Shown: positions 33,956-41,735 of the stretch, one piece after another
Layout of the letters: each line of letters opens with the position of its first letter
Numbering within the stretch: the first letter of the stretch is position 1
DNA from: an uncultured Prevotellaceae bacterium
GTDB lineage: Bacteria; Bacteroidota; Bacteroidia; Bacteroidales; Bacteroidaceae
Reading direction: 5' to 3'
DNA: 42,691 nucleotides
Assembly: GCA_946405805.1 (NCBI GenBank)
Contig: CAMJIL010000018.1
Location: 1 to 42,691, forward strand
The notes under the pieces: generated by a model
Told to the model about the DNA's origin: nothing
Seen by the model: only the letters and a program-made list of their open reading frames with translations
Databases searched by the model: none
Program-made: the position numbers and the translations under genes

Positions 33956-35133
33956 GAGTCAAGAATTTTGTCAGCAGTCTCTTCCTTGCTGCATAGTGGC
34001 AATTCGGTTACTGCTGTTGGGGTGATAATGGTTATTTCGTTGGTGTCACACTGGAATCCGCTCTTTCCGGCAGAGATAGTGTTGGCACAGATAATGTCAG
34101 CATTTTTCTTCAAGAGTTTCTTGCGTGAGTTCTCGATGAGGTTTTCTGTCTCCATAGAGAAACCGACAAGCAACTGGTTTTCCTTCTTATGCTCACCGAG
34201 GAAAGCGAGGATGTCGTTTGTACGCTTCAATGCTATCTTTGCCTCCTCGTCATCGTTGCTTTTCTTTATCTTCTGGTCTTTGTATTCCGCAGGGGTATAG
34301 TCAGCAACGGCAGCACATGCTATGATGATGTCGAAATAGTCGTAGTGTGTTGTCACTACGTTGTACATATCTTCTGCCGAGGTGACATTTACGAGATGTA
34401 CTCCCATATAAGGCTCTATGGCCACTGGACCGGATATCAATGACACCTCGGCACCACGCAGCGCAGCCATCTTTGCAAAGGCATATCCCATCTTGCCTGA
34501 AGAGTGGTTGGTGATATATCTTACTGGGTCAATAGCCTCCTGGGTCGGTCCTGCTGTGATGAGGATTTTCTTTCCTGCAAAATCTTTCTCCTTTGCTACC
34601 TGCAACATGATATGCTGCATAAGAATTTCCTCGGAAGGCATCTTGCCGCTGCCGATATCGCCACATGCCAGACGTCCGGAAGCAGGCTCGATGATGGTAT
34701 AGCCGTAGCTCTCCAACTTCTTGATGTTGTCCTGCAGTATTGGGTTCTCCCACATTCCTGTGTTCATTGCGGGAGATATGATGACAGGAGCCTTTGTCGC
34801 CATCACTGTTGTCGTCAGCATATCGTCACATATTCCTCCTGCAATCTTGCCAATTACGTTTGCTGTACATGGGGCAATAAGGATGAGGTCTGCTGCCTTT
34901 GCCAGTGAGACATGTTTTACGTCGAAAGAGAAGTTTCTGTCAAAGGTGTCAACGATGCATTTGTTTTCTGTCAGCGTCTCGAAGGTCATAGGAGTAATGA
35001 ACTGACATGCGTTCTTTGTCATGATGACATGCACATCAGCGTGCTGCTTTACCAGCATAGATGCCAGGTTGGCAATCTTATATGCCGCAATGCTTCCCGT
35101 TACTCCCAGTACTATGGTTTTTCCTGCTAACAT
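33943..35133 (-). CDS. coaBC: Phosphopantothenoylcysteine decarboxylase / phosphopantothenate-cysteine ligase
   Basis: A bifunctional enzyme making 4'-phosphopantetheine. The N-terminal CoaC half (about 1-180) is a flavoprotein with [12 protein letters not shown], the [13 protein letters not shown] loop ([15 protein letters not shown]) and the [10 protein letters not shown] flap with its catalytic cysteine. The C-terminal CoaB half (about 185-396) starts [20 protein letters not shown] and includes [12 protein letters not shown] and [12 protein letters not shown]. Length 396, normal. It overlaps panD by 7 nt upstream and coaX by 13 nt downstream. Confidence 0.95.
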   Translation of the reverse strand: MLAGKTIVLGVTGSIAAYKIANLASMLVKQHADVHVIMTKNACQFITPMTFETLTENKCIVDTFDRNFSFDVKHVSLAKAADLILIAPCTANVIGKIAGGICDDMLTTTVMATKAPVIISPAMNTGMWENPILQDNIKKLESYGYTIIEPASGRLACGDIGSGKMPSEEILMQHIMLQVAKEKDFAGKKILITAGPTQEAIDPVRYITNHSSGKMGYAFAKMAALRGAEVSLISGPVAIEPYMGVHLVNVTSAEDMYNVVTTHYDYFDIIIACAAVADYTPAEYKDQKIKKSNDDEEAKIALKRTNDILAFLGEHKKENQLLVGFSMETENLIENSRKKLLKKNADIICANTISAGKSGFQCDTNEITIITPTAVTELPLCSKEETADKILDSCIC

Positions 35134-35510
35134 AATAATCCGTGTTTCTCGTAGTTTGCTTTTCTCGTAATGGCGTTATTGTCATCCACGAAAATCACTG
35201 TCGGCTTATGGCTTTTTGCCTCTTCAGGAGTCATATTGGCATAAGCCATGATGATGATTTTGTCACCAGGGTCTACGAGCTTGGCAGCAGCACCGTTAAG
35301 GCATATTATGCCCGAGCCGGCTTCTCCTGCAATGGCGTATGTCTCAAGGCGGTTACCATTTGTGATGTCTGCTATCTCCACCTTTTCGTATTCCTGTATT
35401 CCCGATTCGCGGAGCAGGTCAGAATCGATGGTGATACTGCCGACATAGTTAAGGTCTGCCTGCGTGACAGTAGCCCTGTGTATCTTAGACTTCAGTAGTA
35501 TTATCTGCAT
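35127..35510 (-). CDS. panD: Aspartate 1-decarboxylase, pyruvoyl-type
   Basis: Makes beta-alanine from aspartate for pantothenate. The 127-residue proenzyme has the self-cleavage site Gly24-Ser25 in [10 protein letters not shown], Lys9 in [14 protein letters not shown], and the [19 protein letters not shown] block. All key residues are present. It overlaps panC by 10 nt and coaBC by 7 nt, showing a tightly packed operon. Confidence 0.95.
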   Translation of the reverse strand: MQIILLKSKIHRATVTQADLNYVGSITIDSDLLRESGIQEYEKVEIADITNGNRLETYAIAGEAGSGIICLNGAAAKLVDPGDKIIIMAYANMTPEEAKSHKPTVIFVDDNNAITRKANYEKHGLLC

Positions 35511-36343
35511 ATAAAGTTATCTATGAGTCTTGTTTTACCAATGTAAACAGCTATGGCAACGAGTGTCTCGCCTTCGATGGTATCTACACGCTGTATATTC
35601 TCGAAATCCACGACCTCCACATAGTCTATGCGTGCCAATGGCTCTGTCTTTATGTTTGTCGTAATGATGTCTATTATCTTCTTTGCAGACTTCTCACCTT
35701 CCTCAATAGCCTTCTTTCCGAGTTTCAGACTTTGTGAGAGAATCAACGCAGCCTTGCGCTCTTCTGGTGAGAGGTAAGTGTTGCGGCTTGACTTTGCAAG
35801 TCCGTCCTCTTCGCGGATTATTGGGCATGCTACAATCTCGATAGGGAAGTTGAGGTCTCTTGCAAAACGCTTTATCGTTGCCAGCTGCTGAGCATCCTTC
35901 TGACCAAAGTATGCACGATCAGGACATACTATGTTGAAGAGCTTTCCAACGACAGTGCAGACGCCTCTGAAGTGTATAGGACGCACAGCACCGCAGAGCA
36001 GTTCTGTTGTCTCTGTTGTGTCGATGAATGATGTGAAATGTCCTGGATACATCTCGCTTGGCTCTGGGTTGAAGATAAGGTCTCCACCTGCTTCGCTAAC
36101 CTTCTCCATATCGCGGTTGATGTCGCGTGGATAGGTAGCCAAATCCTCGTTAGGGCCAAACTGTATTGGGTTAACGAAAACTGAAACCACAGTGCGGTCA
36201 TTCTGTTCTACAGACTTCTTTATCAGGCTCTGATGACCCTCATGCAGGTATCCCATAGTAGGCACCAGTCCTACAGTGAGTCCTTCTTTCCTCCATGAAG
36301 AGACAATCTCTCTAACCTCTGCTATTGTGTGTACGAGTTGCAT
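35501..36343 (-). CDS. panC: Pantothenate synthetase
   Basis: Joins pantoate and beta-alanine with ATP. The HIGH-like motif is HEGH in [14 protein letters not shown] (about 28-41), followed by [15 protein letters not shown], the [15 protein letters not shown] segment, [14 protein letters not shown] and the [16 protein letters not shown] loop (about 185-200). Length 280, normal. The Tyr in MGYLHEGH replaces the Ala common in proteobacterial proteins. It starts 22 nt after panB. Confidence 0.95.
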   Translation of the reverse strand: MQLVHTIAEVREIVSSWRKEGLTVGLVPTMGYLHEGHQSLIKKSVEQNDRTVVSVFVNPIQFGPNEDLATYPRDINRDMEKVSEAGGDLIFNPEPSEMYPGHFTSFIDTTETTELLCGAVRPIHFRGVCTVVGKLFNIVCPDRAYFGQKDAQQLATIKRFARDLNFPIEIVACPIIREEDGLAKSSRNTYLSPEERKAALILSQSLKLGKKAIEEGEKSAKKIIDIITTNIKTEPLARIDYVEVVDFENIQRVDTIEGETLVAIAVYIGKTRLIDNFICR

Positions 36344-36365
36344 ATCTGATGTTTAGTAACTGTGT

Positions 36366-37160
36366 TTAGTGAAATGTATGTTCTTTATCTGGGAAAGTAT
36401 GGTTTGCTACTTCCTCCTTGTATTGCTTGAATGCTTCCAACAGGGTGTCATGAACATTGGCATACTGCTTCACGAACTTTGGTACGAAGCCGTTACTGTA
36501 GCCAGCCATATCCTGCCAAACCAATACCTGTGCATCGCACTTGTTGCCTGCACCGATTCCAATGGTTATGGCATCTGTAGATTCTGTTATCTGTGCTGCT
36601 ATTGATTCTGGCACACACTCCAGCGTTATAGCAAAGGCGCCAGCCTCTACAACTGCTTTGGCATCATCAAGAATCTTCTGCGCAGATTTCTCTGTCTTTC
36701 CCTGAACCTTAAAACCTCCGAGGGTGTTGAAACTCTGTGGAGTCATTCCTATGTGTGCTACAACAGGTATTCCGGCTTCTGTGATAGCCTTTATTCTGTC
36801 TGCATATTCCACACCACCTTCCAGCTTTACAGCCTGGCAGTTGGTCTCGCTTATTATGCGTCCGGCATTGATGACAGCATCCCTTACAGATGTCTGGTAT
36901 GACATAAACGGCATGTCAACCATAACGAAAGTATTTTGTGCACCACGACAAACGGCTTTGCCATGATGTATCATATCTTCCACAGTAACGGCAAGGGTGT
37001 TGTCATATCCCATTATGACATTTCCCAATGAGTCGCCCACAAGTATCATATCGACACCAGCTTCATCTATCGTCTTTGCTGTGAGATAGTCATAGCAGGT
37101 AAGGACACTGAGACCTCTCTTACCCTTGAGACTTAGAAAATCAAATATTGTCTTTTTCAT
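36366..37160 (-). CDS. panB: 3-methyl-2-oxobutanoate hydroxymethyltransferase
   Basis: Makes ketopantoate from ketoisovalerate and methylene-tetrahydrofolate. It is a TIM barrel with MLTCYDYLTA-type start (VLTCYDYLTAKTIDEAG), DMILVGDSLGNVIMGYDNT (Mg site), MVDMPFMSYQ, KLEGGVEY, HIGMTPQSFNTLGGFKVQG and IGIGAGNKCDAQVLVWQDM. The start is placed at MKKTIFDFLS (37160), giving 264 residues. The in-frame ATG at 37199 lies upstream of the -7 box and would not be transcribed. It is the first gene of the pantothenate/CoA operon. Confidence 0.95.
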   Translation of the reverse strand: MKKTIFDFLSLKGKRGLSVLTCYDYLTAKTIDEAGVDMILVGDSLGNVIMGYDNTLAVTVEDMIHHGKAVCRGAQNTFVMVDMPFMSYQTSVRDAVINAGRIISETNCQAVKLEGGVEYADRIKAITEAGIPVVAHIGMTPQSFNTLGGFKVQGKTEKSAQKILDDAKAVVEAGAFAITLECVPESIAAQITESTDAITIGIGAGNKCDAQVLVWQDMAGYSNGFVPKFVKQYANVHDTLLEAFKQYKEEVANHTFPDKEHTFH

Positions 37161-37166
37161 ACGGGG

Positions 37167-37276
37167 TGCAAAGGTACGAATAAGTGAGCAAAATACCAAA
37201 CAAAAATAATATTTTTTTATTTTTGGTTGAATTTTCGAACGAAAGTACCTTCGATGTGGGCATCAAAGGTACGAAA
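37167..37276 (-). promoter_or_regulatory. panB promoter region, copy A of a duplicated 110-bp element
   Basis: Minus strand: TTTG (37200-37197), 20-nt spacer and TACCTTTG (37176-37169), 8 nt before the ATG. Further up are an identical 25-nt block containing TCGAA-10 nt-TTCGA and a second TACCTTTG (37271-37264). The tig upstream region matches over the whole length, with about 40 and 25 nt identical at its two ends. Confidence 0.8.
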
Positions 37277-37308
37277 AATAAACGAAAACGAAAACGAAAA
37301 CGAAAACT
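37277..37308 (-). repeat. TTTTCG hexamer repeat upstream of panB
   Basis: About five AACGAAAACG units (TTTTCG on the minus strand) lie just beyond the duplicated promoter element; the same hexamer occurs in rlmD and at the DUF1460 gene start. Confidence 0.85.
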
Positions 37309-37365
37309 TTTTTTATTTTTGGTGTAAAAAAAGGGAAATATAATCGAAATATTTAAGGTACTTTG

Positions 37366-37373
37366 TACCTTTG
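37366..37373 (+). promoter_or_regulatory. -7 box 5 nt before the DUF2520 gene
   Basis: TACCTTTG ends 5 nt before the ATG at 37379. No TTTG is seen at the expected -33 distance, so this is a partial match. Confidence 0.5.
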
Positions 37374-37378
37374 AGGTC

Positions 37379-38083
37379 ATGAAAGTTGTAATTTTAGGTT
37401 CAGGAAATCTCGGCACCCAGTTGCGTTATGCCCTTTTGGATGCAGGTCATGAGATACTTCAGGTGTGGCATCGCAATGAGAATATTGTTGCTGGTGCTGA
37501 TGTCTATATCATCTGTGTAAAGGATGATGCTATCAACATAGTTTTCAGTCAGATAGAGCAGAGTGGGGTACTGCAAGCCACTCCTTCTCCTGTTGTCGTC
37601 CATACAGCCGGTAGTGTGCCTATGGGAAGTCTGTCGGGAGTGCTTTATCCTATGCAGTCTTTCTCAAAAGACAAGAGGGTTGATTTCTCTGAGATTCCTA
37701 TCTTTATAGAGGCTGCCAATGCTGATGCCAAGAAGGTTATCGAAGAACTTGCCAATAGCATTTCCAAGTATGTCACAGAGGCTGATTCCGAAACCCGTAA
37801 GAAACTGCATCTTGCTGCTGTCTTTGCTTCTAATCTCTCAAATCACTGCTATCGTCTTGCAGAGAAACTCGTAGAGAAGGAAGGGCTTGATTTCAAACTC
37901 TTCGGCCCCCTTATTCGTGAGACAGCATCCAAGGCCTGTATCATGTCTCCGAAGGATGCCCAGACGGGTCCTATGAGGCGTGGCGACAAGGAGGTGATAA
38001 AAAAACAGATGGCCATGATTGATGACCATCTGACACGTGAAATATATCGTCTTTTTGCTGAGTCTATTAGCAGGGATTATTAG
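37379..38083 (+). CDS. Rossmann-fold / DUF2520 oxidoreductase-like protein
   Basis: The 234 residues begin with a nucleotide-binding loop VVILGSGNLGTQLRYALLDAG (about 3-23), continue as a Rossmann domain to about 115 with YIICVKDDAI and HTAGSVPMGSL, and end in a helical DUF2520 domain (about 120-230) with FASNLSNHCYRLAEKLVEKEG and GPMRRGDKEVI. The layout resembles ketopantoate and pyrroline-5-carboxylate reductases. It is divergent from panB, with 178 nt between -7 regions included, and the pan cluster has no panE, so a reductase role in pantothenate synthesis is possible but unproven. Its stop overlaps the convergent gene's stop by 4 nt. Confidence 0.78.
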   Translation: MKVVILGSGNLGTQLRYALLDAGHEILQVWHRNENIVAGADVYIICVKDDAINIVFSQIEQSGVLQATPSPVVVHTAGSVPMGSLSGVLYPMQSFSKDKRVDFSEIPIFIEAANADAKKVIEELANSISKYVTEADSETRKKLHLAAVFASNLSNHCYRLAEKLVEKEGLDFKLFGPLIRETASKACIMSPKDAQTGPMRRGDKEVIKKQMAMIDDHLTREIYRLFAESISRDY

Positions 38084-38538
38084 TTCTTGCGCTTTGCCAC
38101 ACGCTCCATTGTGATGTGCTTGAACTTATTCATTGCCTTATGTACCTGATACACCTTCATTGGTGATATCACCTTGCAGAATTTTGCGTGATATTCTATT
38201 TCTATTTTCTTTATCTGCAAATCCAGGTCATCAACGTCCTTTAACAGCTTTGTAGCCTCTTTGTCGTTTTGTGGCTTTGCCTGGGCGAACTGACGATATT
38301 GCCTGAAGAGAGTTCTCTGCTTCTGCAACATCTCCCTGAATACAGGCATAAATGCAACTGTCTCCTGTTGTGTCAGCTGCGCCTCTTTCACTATGAAAGC
38401 CTCCTGGGCGCGTGCAAACTGCTCAGGGTTGAATTTATGTTCCTTGTCAGGACGGTCATGATGCTTTGGTGGCTGTGCATTCACAGTAAGTGTTGTGAGC
38501 ATCAGCGCCAATATAAAGAAAAATTGTCTTATATTCAT
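38080..38538 (-). CDS. Small periplasmic Spy/CpxP-like protein
   Basis: With the start at MNIRQFFFILALML the protein has 152 residues: a signal peptide (1-22, ending VNA), a His/Asp/Lys-rich segment (about 25-40, PPKHHDRPDKEHK), and a helical body with an LTQQE motif (close to the LTxxQ motif of CpxP/Spy) and many basic residues. Such proteins often act as envelope chaperones or metal-responsive sensors. It is the last gene of the sigma-factor operon, 22 nt after the one-TM protein. An upstream ATG at 38631 overlaps the previous gene and is rejected because it would bury the signal peptide. The family assignment is tentative. Confidence 0.65.
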   Translation of the reverse strand: MNIRQFFFILALMLTTLTVNAQPPKHHDRPDKEHKFNPEQFARAQEAFIVKEAQLTQQETVAFMPVFREMLQKQRTLFRQYRQFAQAKPQNDKEATKLLKDVDDLDLQIKKIEIEYHAKFCKVISPMKVYQVHKAMNKFKHITMERVAKRKN

Positions 38539-38560
38539 TAAAGTGGGTATTTTAAGAAAA

Positions 38561-38938
38561 TTAGTTTTCTGATAAGTATTTGTAAATATCATCCTCGTCA
38601 ACCATAGCATAGTCGATGTAGTCATTGACATATTCCTCGCCGTATGTTTCAGAGTTTGTTGTCATTTCTGTCTTTGCTTCATTCACGTCAGCAAGCTTTT
38701 TGTCCTGCTGGTACAGACGTATTGTTATGCTGCTGATGAGAGCACCGGCAATAGCTGCTGCAACAGCAATTTTAACTCTGGTATTGAGAGATATGATTTT
38801 TGCTGACTTCTTCTTTTCCTCTTGTTTCGGAGCCTCTGGAATGTTAGCCATAATACGGTCTGCAAGGGTATCGAAATATCCTTCTGGAACCTTGTATTGG
38901 CCTTTGTCCGTGAATTTGTCAAGATTTACGTTCATCAT
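38561..38938 (-). CDS. Single-pass membrane protein, candidate anti-sigma or sigma-operon partner
   Basis: The 125 residues have an N-terminal cytoplasmic part with the signature YKVPEGYFDTLADRIMANIP (about 14-33), a basic stretch EKKKSAK, one transmembrane helix (about 54-74, VKIAVAAAIAGALISSITI) and an acidic periplasmic tail. The VPEGYF-type start is one I associate with small proteins encoded directly after ECF sigma factors in Bacteroidales. It lies 31 nt after the sigma gene. An anti-sigma role is inferred from topology and context; no zinc-binding HxxxCxxC motif is seen. Confidence 0.65.
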   Translation of the reverse strand: MMNVNLDKFTDKGQYKVPEGYFDTLADRIMANIPEAPKQEEKKKSAKIISLNTRVKIAVAAAIAGALISSITIRLYQQDKKLADVNEAKTEMTTNSETYGEEYVNDYIDYAMVDEDDIYKYLSEN

Positions 38939-38969
38939 CCTTTATACTTCTTTTAATATGTTAGTTATA

Positions 38970-39539
38970 TCATATTGACGTCATGCGTTGCGAAAGGTTT
39001 AATTTTATTTTTTCTACTGCATGATGATAGTTGGCTTTCAGGCCTCCTTCCGAGGTTCCCAGTATCTCCGAAATCTCCTTGTACGACATATCATCAAAGT
39101 ATTTCATACAGAATACTGTTCTCTGTGCTTCAGGCAGTGTGTCGATGATGTCTCTCAACACCTTGTCCAGTTCGTCACCATCAAAGTATATGTCCGAGAA
39201 ACCAGCCAGTGAGACATCTCCTGAGGTGTGATCTGTTATTACAGAATCGTCTGTGAGGTTGTCCTTGTGTTTCTTTTCGCGTCTCAGGAAGTCGAGGGCT
39301 TCATTTACTGCAACACGATGCATCCATGTAGATAGCTTTGAGTCACCACGAAAATCGTCAATCTTGTTCCACAGCTTAATAAACGTATTCTGCACCACAT
39401 CGTCTGCATCCTCGTGGGTGCCGACAATATGACGCACAATCCAATAAACCTTCTCGCTATATTGATTTACGATTTGGGTGAACGCTCTATGCCGCGTTTC
39501 AGTATTGCGCAGAGCTTGTAGGAGCGCCTGCTCATCCAT
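38970..39539 (-). CDS. ECF-type RNA polymerase sigma factor
   Basis: A 189-residue sigma-70-family protein of the extracytoplasmic group. Region 2 (about 20-90) contains EDADDVVQNTFIKLWNKIDDFRG and STWMHRVAVNEALDFLRREKK; region 4 (about 130-185) contains LPEAQRTVFCMKYFDDMSYKEISEILGTSEGGLKANYHHA split over its helix-turn-helix. No region 3 or extra C-terminal domain. It starts 5 nt after the small secreted protein gene and is followed by a membrane protein and a Spy-like periplasmic protein, so envelope stress is the likely signal. Confidence 0.92.
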   Translation of the reverse strand: MDEQALLQALRNTETRHRAFTQIVNQYSEKVYWIVRHIVGTHEDADDVVQNTFIKLWNKIDDFRGDSKLSTWMHRVAVNEALDFLRREKKHKDNLTDDSVITDHTSGDVSLAGFSDIYFDGDELDKVLRDIIDTLPEAQRTVFCMKYFDDMSYKEISEILGTSEGGLKANYHHAVEKIKLNLSQRMTSI

Positions 39540-39544
39540 AGAAT

Positions 39545-39859
39545 TTATCTTTGAATGCTTATCTTCTTTGAGATATTACCTACCTTAACTGGGTAGATGC
39601 CCTTTGGAAGATTGGTGAGGTCGAAATATTTCAGGTTGCTGTCAATCTTTGCTACCAATATCTCAACACCAATGAGATTGTATATATGCAGCACCTTGCC
39701 CTGAGCACCAGATACCGCCAAAGTGTTACCCGTCAGTTCAATCTTTACGGGTTGTTCTATTTCACTGAGCTCAACGCGTGCAGAAGCAGTATTCTGCATA
39801 CATGGCATAAATGTCAGTGCCATAGTCAATGATAATATCGTAAGTATCTGTTTTGCCAT
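39545..39859 (-). CDS. Small secreted protein resembling a stand-alone T9SS sorting domain
   Basis: With the start at MAKQILTILSL the protein has 104 residues: a signal peptide (about 1-25) and a single beta domain. The second half (VLHIYNLIGVEILVAKI, YFDLTNLPKGIYPVKVGN, KKISIQR) has the pattern of the Por/T9SS type A C-terminal sorting domain, including the G-x-E and LPKGIYPVKV strands. There is no cargo domain before it. It stands 5 nt upstream of the ECF sigma gene. A longer reading from 39898 passes through the -7 box TACCTTTG (about 39887-39880) and is rejected. The resemblance is by eye; it could be another small Ig-like fold. Confidence 0.6.
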   Translation of the reverse strand: MAKQILTILSLTMALTFMPCMQNTASARVELSEIEQPVKIELTGNTLAVSGAQGKVLHIYNLIGVEILVAKIDSNLKYFDLTNLPKGIYPVKVGNISKKISIQR

Positions 39860-39879
39860 AATAATTACCTTTCTGCGTG

Positions 39880-39887
39880 CAAAGGTA
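39880..39887 (-). promoter_or_regulatory. -7 box of the sigma-factor operon
   Basis: TACCTTTG on the minus strand, 20 nt before the ATG at 39859. The -33 TTTG is not evident, which may point to another activator or to autoregulation. Confidence 0.55.
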
Positions 39888-39954
39888 TAAAAAAACATTT
39901 AAACCCGTTGTGTAACTTTTGCAGAATATTGTGTTTTTAGCATAATTTAACACA

Positions 39955-39990
39955 AAACACCAGCCAGATTGCCTCCGACTGGTGCTTTTA
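39955..39990 (-). terminator. Hairpin terminator after tig
   Basis: CACCAG (39958-39963) and CTGGTG (39979-39984) form a stem, flanked by A-rich sequence on one side and CTTTTA on the other. On the minus strand it lies about 100 nt after the tig stop and is followed by TTTTGTGTT. Confidence 0.6.
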
Positions 39991-40016
39991 TATATAAATA
40001 ATGTGTTTATCTTAAG

Positions 40017-40082
40017 GTCAAAGGTCTAAAGTCTAAGGTCAAAGGTCTTAACCTGAAACCTGAAACTTGAAACCTGAAACTA
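40017..40082 (-). repeat. GGTTTCAAG and GACCTTTGA arrays at tig stop
   Basis: On the minus strand, TTTCAGGTTTCAAG units begin immediately after the tig TAG and change to GACCTTTGACCTTAGAC units. Sense orientation matches the arrays after oadB and ffh. Confidence 0.88.
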
Positions 40083-41429
40083 CTGAGCTAACTTATTAAA
40101 CTCCTCGAAGCTAATCTGCTTCTCTTCCAGAGTAACAACCTCCTTCAGGGCCTTCATCAGCTTGCGGTCAGCAGCCTGGTTAACGAGCTGGTCAACCTGC
40201 TCTGGCTTCTTCAGCATTTCCTCAGCATAGTTCTCGATGTACTCCTCTGGGATGTTTGACATACCATACTGAGCGAACTGCATGCGAGTCATCTCTTTGG
40301 CTACCTCCTTAACGTCGGCATCCTCAATCTTCACCTCACACTGCTCAAGGAGCTGGTTCTTAGCCAGGTGCCATGTGAGTTCCTTGATGCTTGACTCGTA
40401 GTTCTTCTCAACATAGTCCATATCCTTGTCCTTGTTGTTGGCAAGCATGATGCGCTTCATGATAGAGTCAGCATACTCTACCTTACCAAGCTTCTTCTCA
40501 ACGTAAGCACGAACGTCAGCAAGGAATCTGTATTCAGCATTCATAGCGAGCTGCTGCTTCAGGTTAGCCTCAATCTTTTCCTTGAATTCCTTCTCGCTCT
40601 TTACATTACCCTCGCCAAAAGTCTGGTCGAAGAGTTCCTGGTCGATAGCATGCTTTACGTAGCGAGTGATTTCAGTAATCTGGTATGAGAAGTCAGCCTC
40701 AATGTTCTGAGCCTCTTCCTTTGTTATCTTCAGAAGAGAAGAAATCTCAATCTCAGACTCGAAAGCCTTCTTTGGGTTGAAGGCGATGATGTCGCCAGCC
40801 TTACACTTGCCGAACTTCTTCTTCTCAGCATCATTCTTCATGTATCCAGGCAGCATTACAGCGTCAGCAACCTCTATGCCACCCTCCTTTGTAGAGCCGT
40901 CAGCATTGAGCTCGCGAAGGTCGCCCTTCAGCATGTCGCCTTCCTTGTAGTCGTCAACCTTCTCATACTTACCGCCACGAGAAGCGTAAGCGTCAATCTG
41001 GTCGTTCACCATCTTCTCGTCAACCTGAATGTCATAGTATGCTATCTTGTTGCGCTTTGATAACTTCACGTCCATCTCTGGAGCAACAGCGATGTCGAAC
41101 TTCAGAGTATAAGGAGCTGGCTGGTCGAGATCTACAGGAGCCTCACCCTCATGTGGCATTGGCTCACCCAGCATGTTAATCTTCTGCTCACGAACATACT
41201 CGTAAATCTTGTTACCAACGAGTTTGTTAATGACGTCAACCTTTACTGATGGCTCAACCTGCTTCTTGATGAGACCCATAGGAGCCATACCAGGACGGAA
41301 TCCAGGAATGTTTGCACGTTTGCGATAGTCGTTCAGTTGTTTCTTTACATCTGCCTGATAGTCAGCCTCCTCTATAACGATAGTAAGTACGCCGCTAATC
41401 TTTTCTGTGTTATCAAATGAAATGTTCAT
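40080..41429 (-). CDS. tig: Trigger factor
   Basis: A ribosome-associated chaperone and peptidyl-prolyl isomerase. The N-terminal ribosome-binding domain includes KRANIPGFRPGMAPMGLIKKQ (about 38-57, the signature loop), followed by a PPIase-like region (about 150-240) and a long helical C-terminal arm. Length 449, normal for Bacteroidota. It is monocistronic here, with its own promoter and terminator. The clpP and clpX genes that often follow tig are not present. Confidence 0.93.
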   Translation of the reverse strand: MNISFDNTEKISGVLTIVIEEADYQADVKKQLNDYRKRANIPGFRPGMAPMGLIKKQVEPSVKVDVINKLVGNKIYEYVREQKINMLGEPMPHEGEAPVDLDQPAPYTLKFDIAVAPEMDVKLSKRNKIAYYDIQVDEKMVNDQIDAYASRGGKYEKVDDYKEGDMLKGDLRELNADGSTKEGGIEVADAVMLPGYMKNDAEKKKFGKCKAGDIIAFNPKKAFESEIEISSLLKITKEEAQNIEADFSYQITEITRYVKHAIDQELFDQTFGEGNVKSEKEFKEKIEANLKQQLAMNAEYRFLADVRAYVEKKLGKVEYADSIMKRIMLANNKDKDMDYVEKNYESSIKELTWHLAKNQLLEQCEVKIEDADVKEVAKEMTRMQFAQYGMSNIPEEYIENYAEEMLKKPEQVDQLVNQAADRKLMKALKEVVTLEEKQISFEEFNKLAQ

Positions 41430-41471
41430 AATTTTATGATTGTATTATTTTTAATTTTCTCACAAATTGGC

Positions 41472-41582
41472 TGCAAAGGTACGAATAAGTGAGCAAAATA
41501 CCAAACAAAAAGGAAAGTTTTTTCATTTTTGCTTGTATTTTCGAACGAAAGTACCTTCGATTGTAATGTCAAAGGTACGAAT
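41472..41582 (-). promoter_or_regulatory. tig promoter region, copy B of the duplicated 110-bp element
   Basis: Minus strand: TTTG (41505-41502), 20-nt spacer, TACCTTTG (41481-41474), and an upstream TACCTTTG (41577-41570). The segment matches the panB upstream region along its length, including the TCGAA-10 nt-TTCGA palindrome block. The leader here is about 45 nt. Confidence 0.8.
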
Positions 41583-41645
41583 AAGTTATGAGAAATGCAA
41601 GAAAAAGCAGAAATATTTCTAAAAAATTCAGAAAACTCTCCACTT

Positions 41646-41735
41646 CTATTTAGCCACTGCATCGAGATAACCAATGCTCTTAATGGCCTCGTAGAGGAGG
41701 AGTAAGTTTTCAAGGGCCTGAAGCGTTTCAGCGTT
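41646..41735 (-). pseudogene. Short coding-like remnant upstream of tig
   Basis: On the minus strand the bases read NAETLQALENLLLLYEAIKS and on to GYLDAVAK with a TAG, a helical amphipathic sequence that looks like the C-terminal end of a protein. The frame is stopped upstream within the TTTCAGCG repeats. The origin is unknown; it may be a relic of the same mobile DNA as the DUF3987 fragment. Confidence 0.35.

Noticed and set aside
37161..37199. N-terminal extension of PanB from ATG 37199
   Set aside because: It reads through the -7 box; the family start is MKKTIFDFLS at 37160.
38539..38631. N-terminal extension of the Spy-like protein
   Set aside because: It overlaps the previous gene and would place the signal peptide internally.
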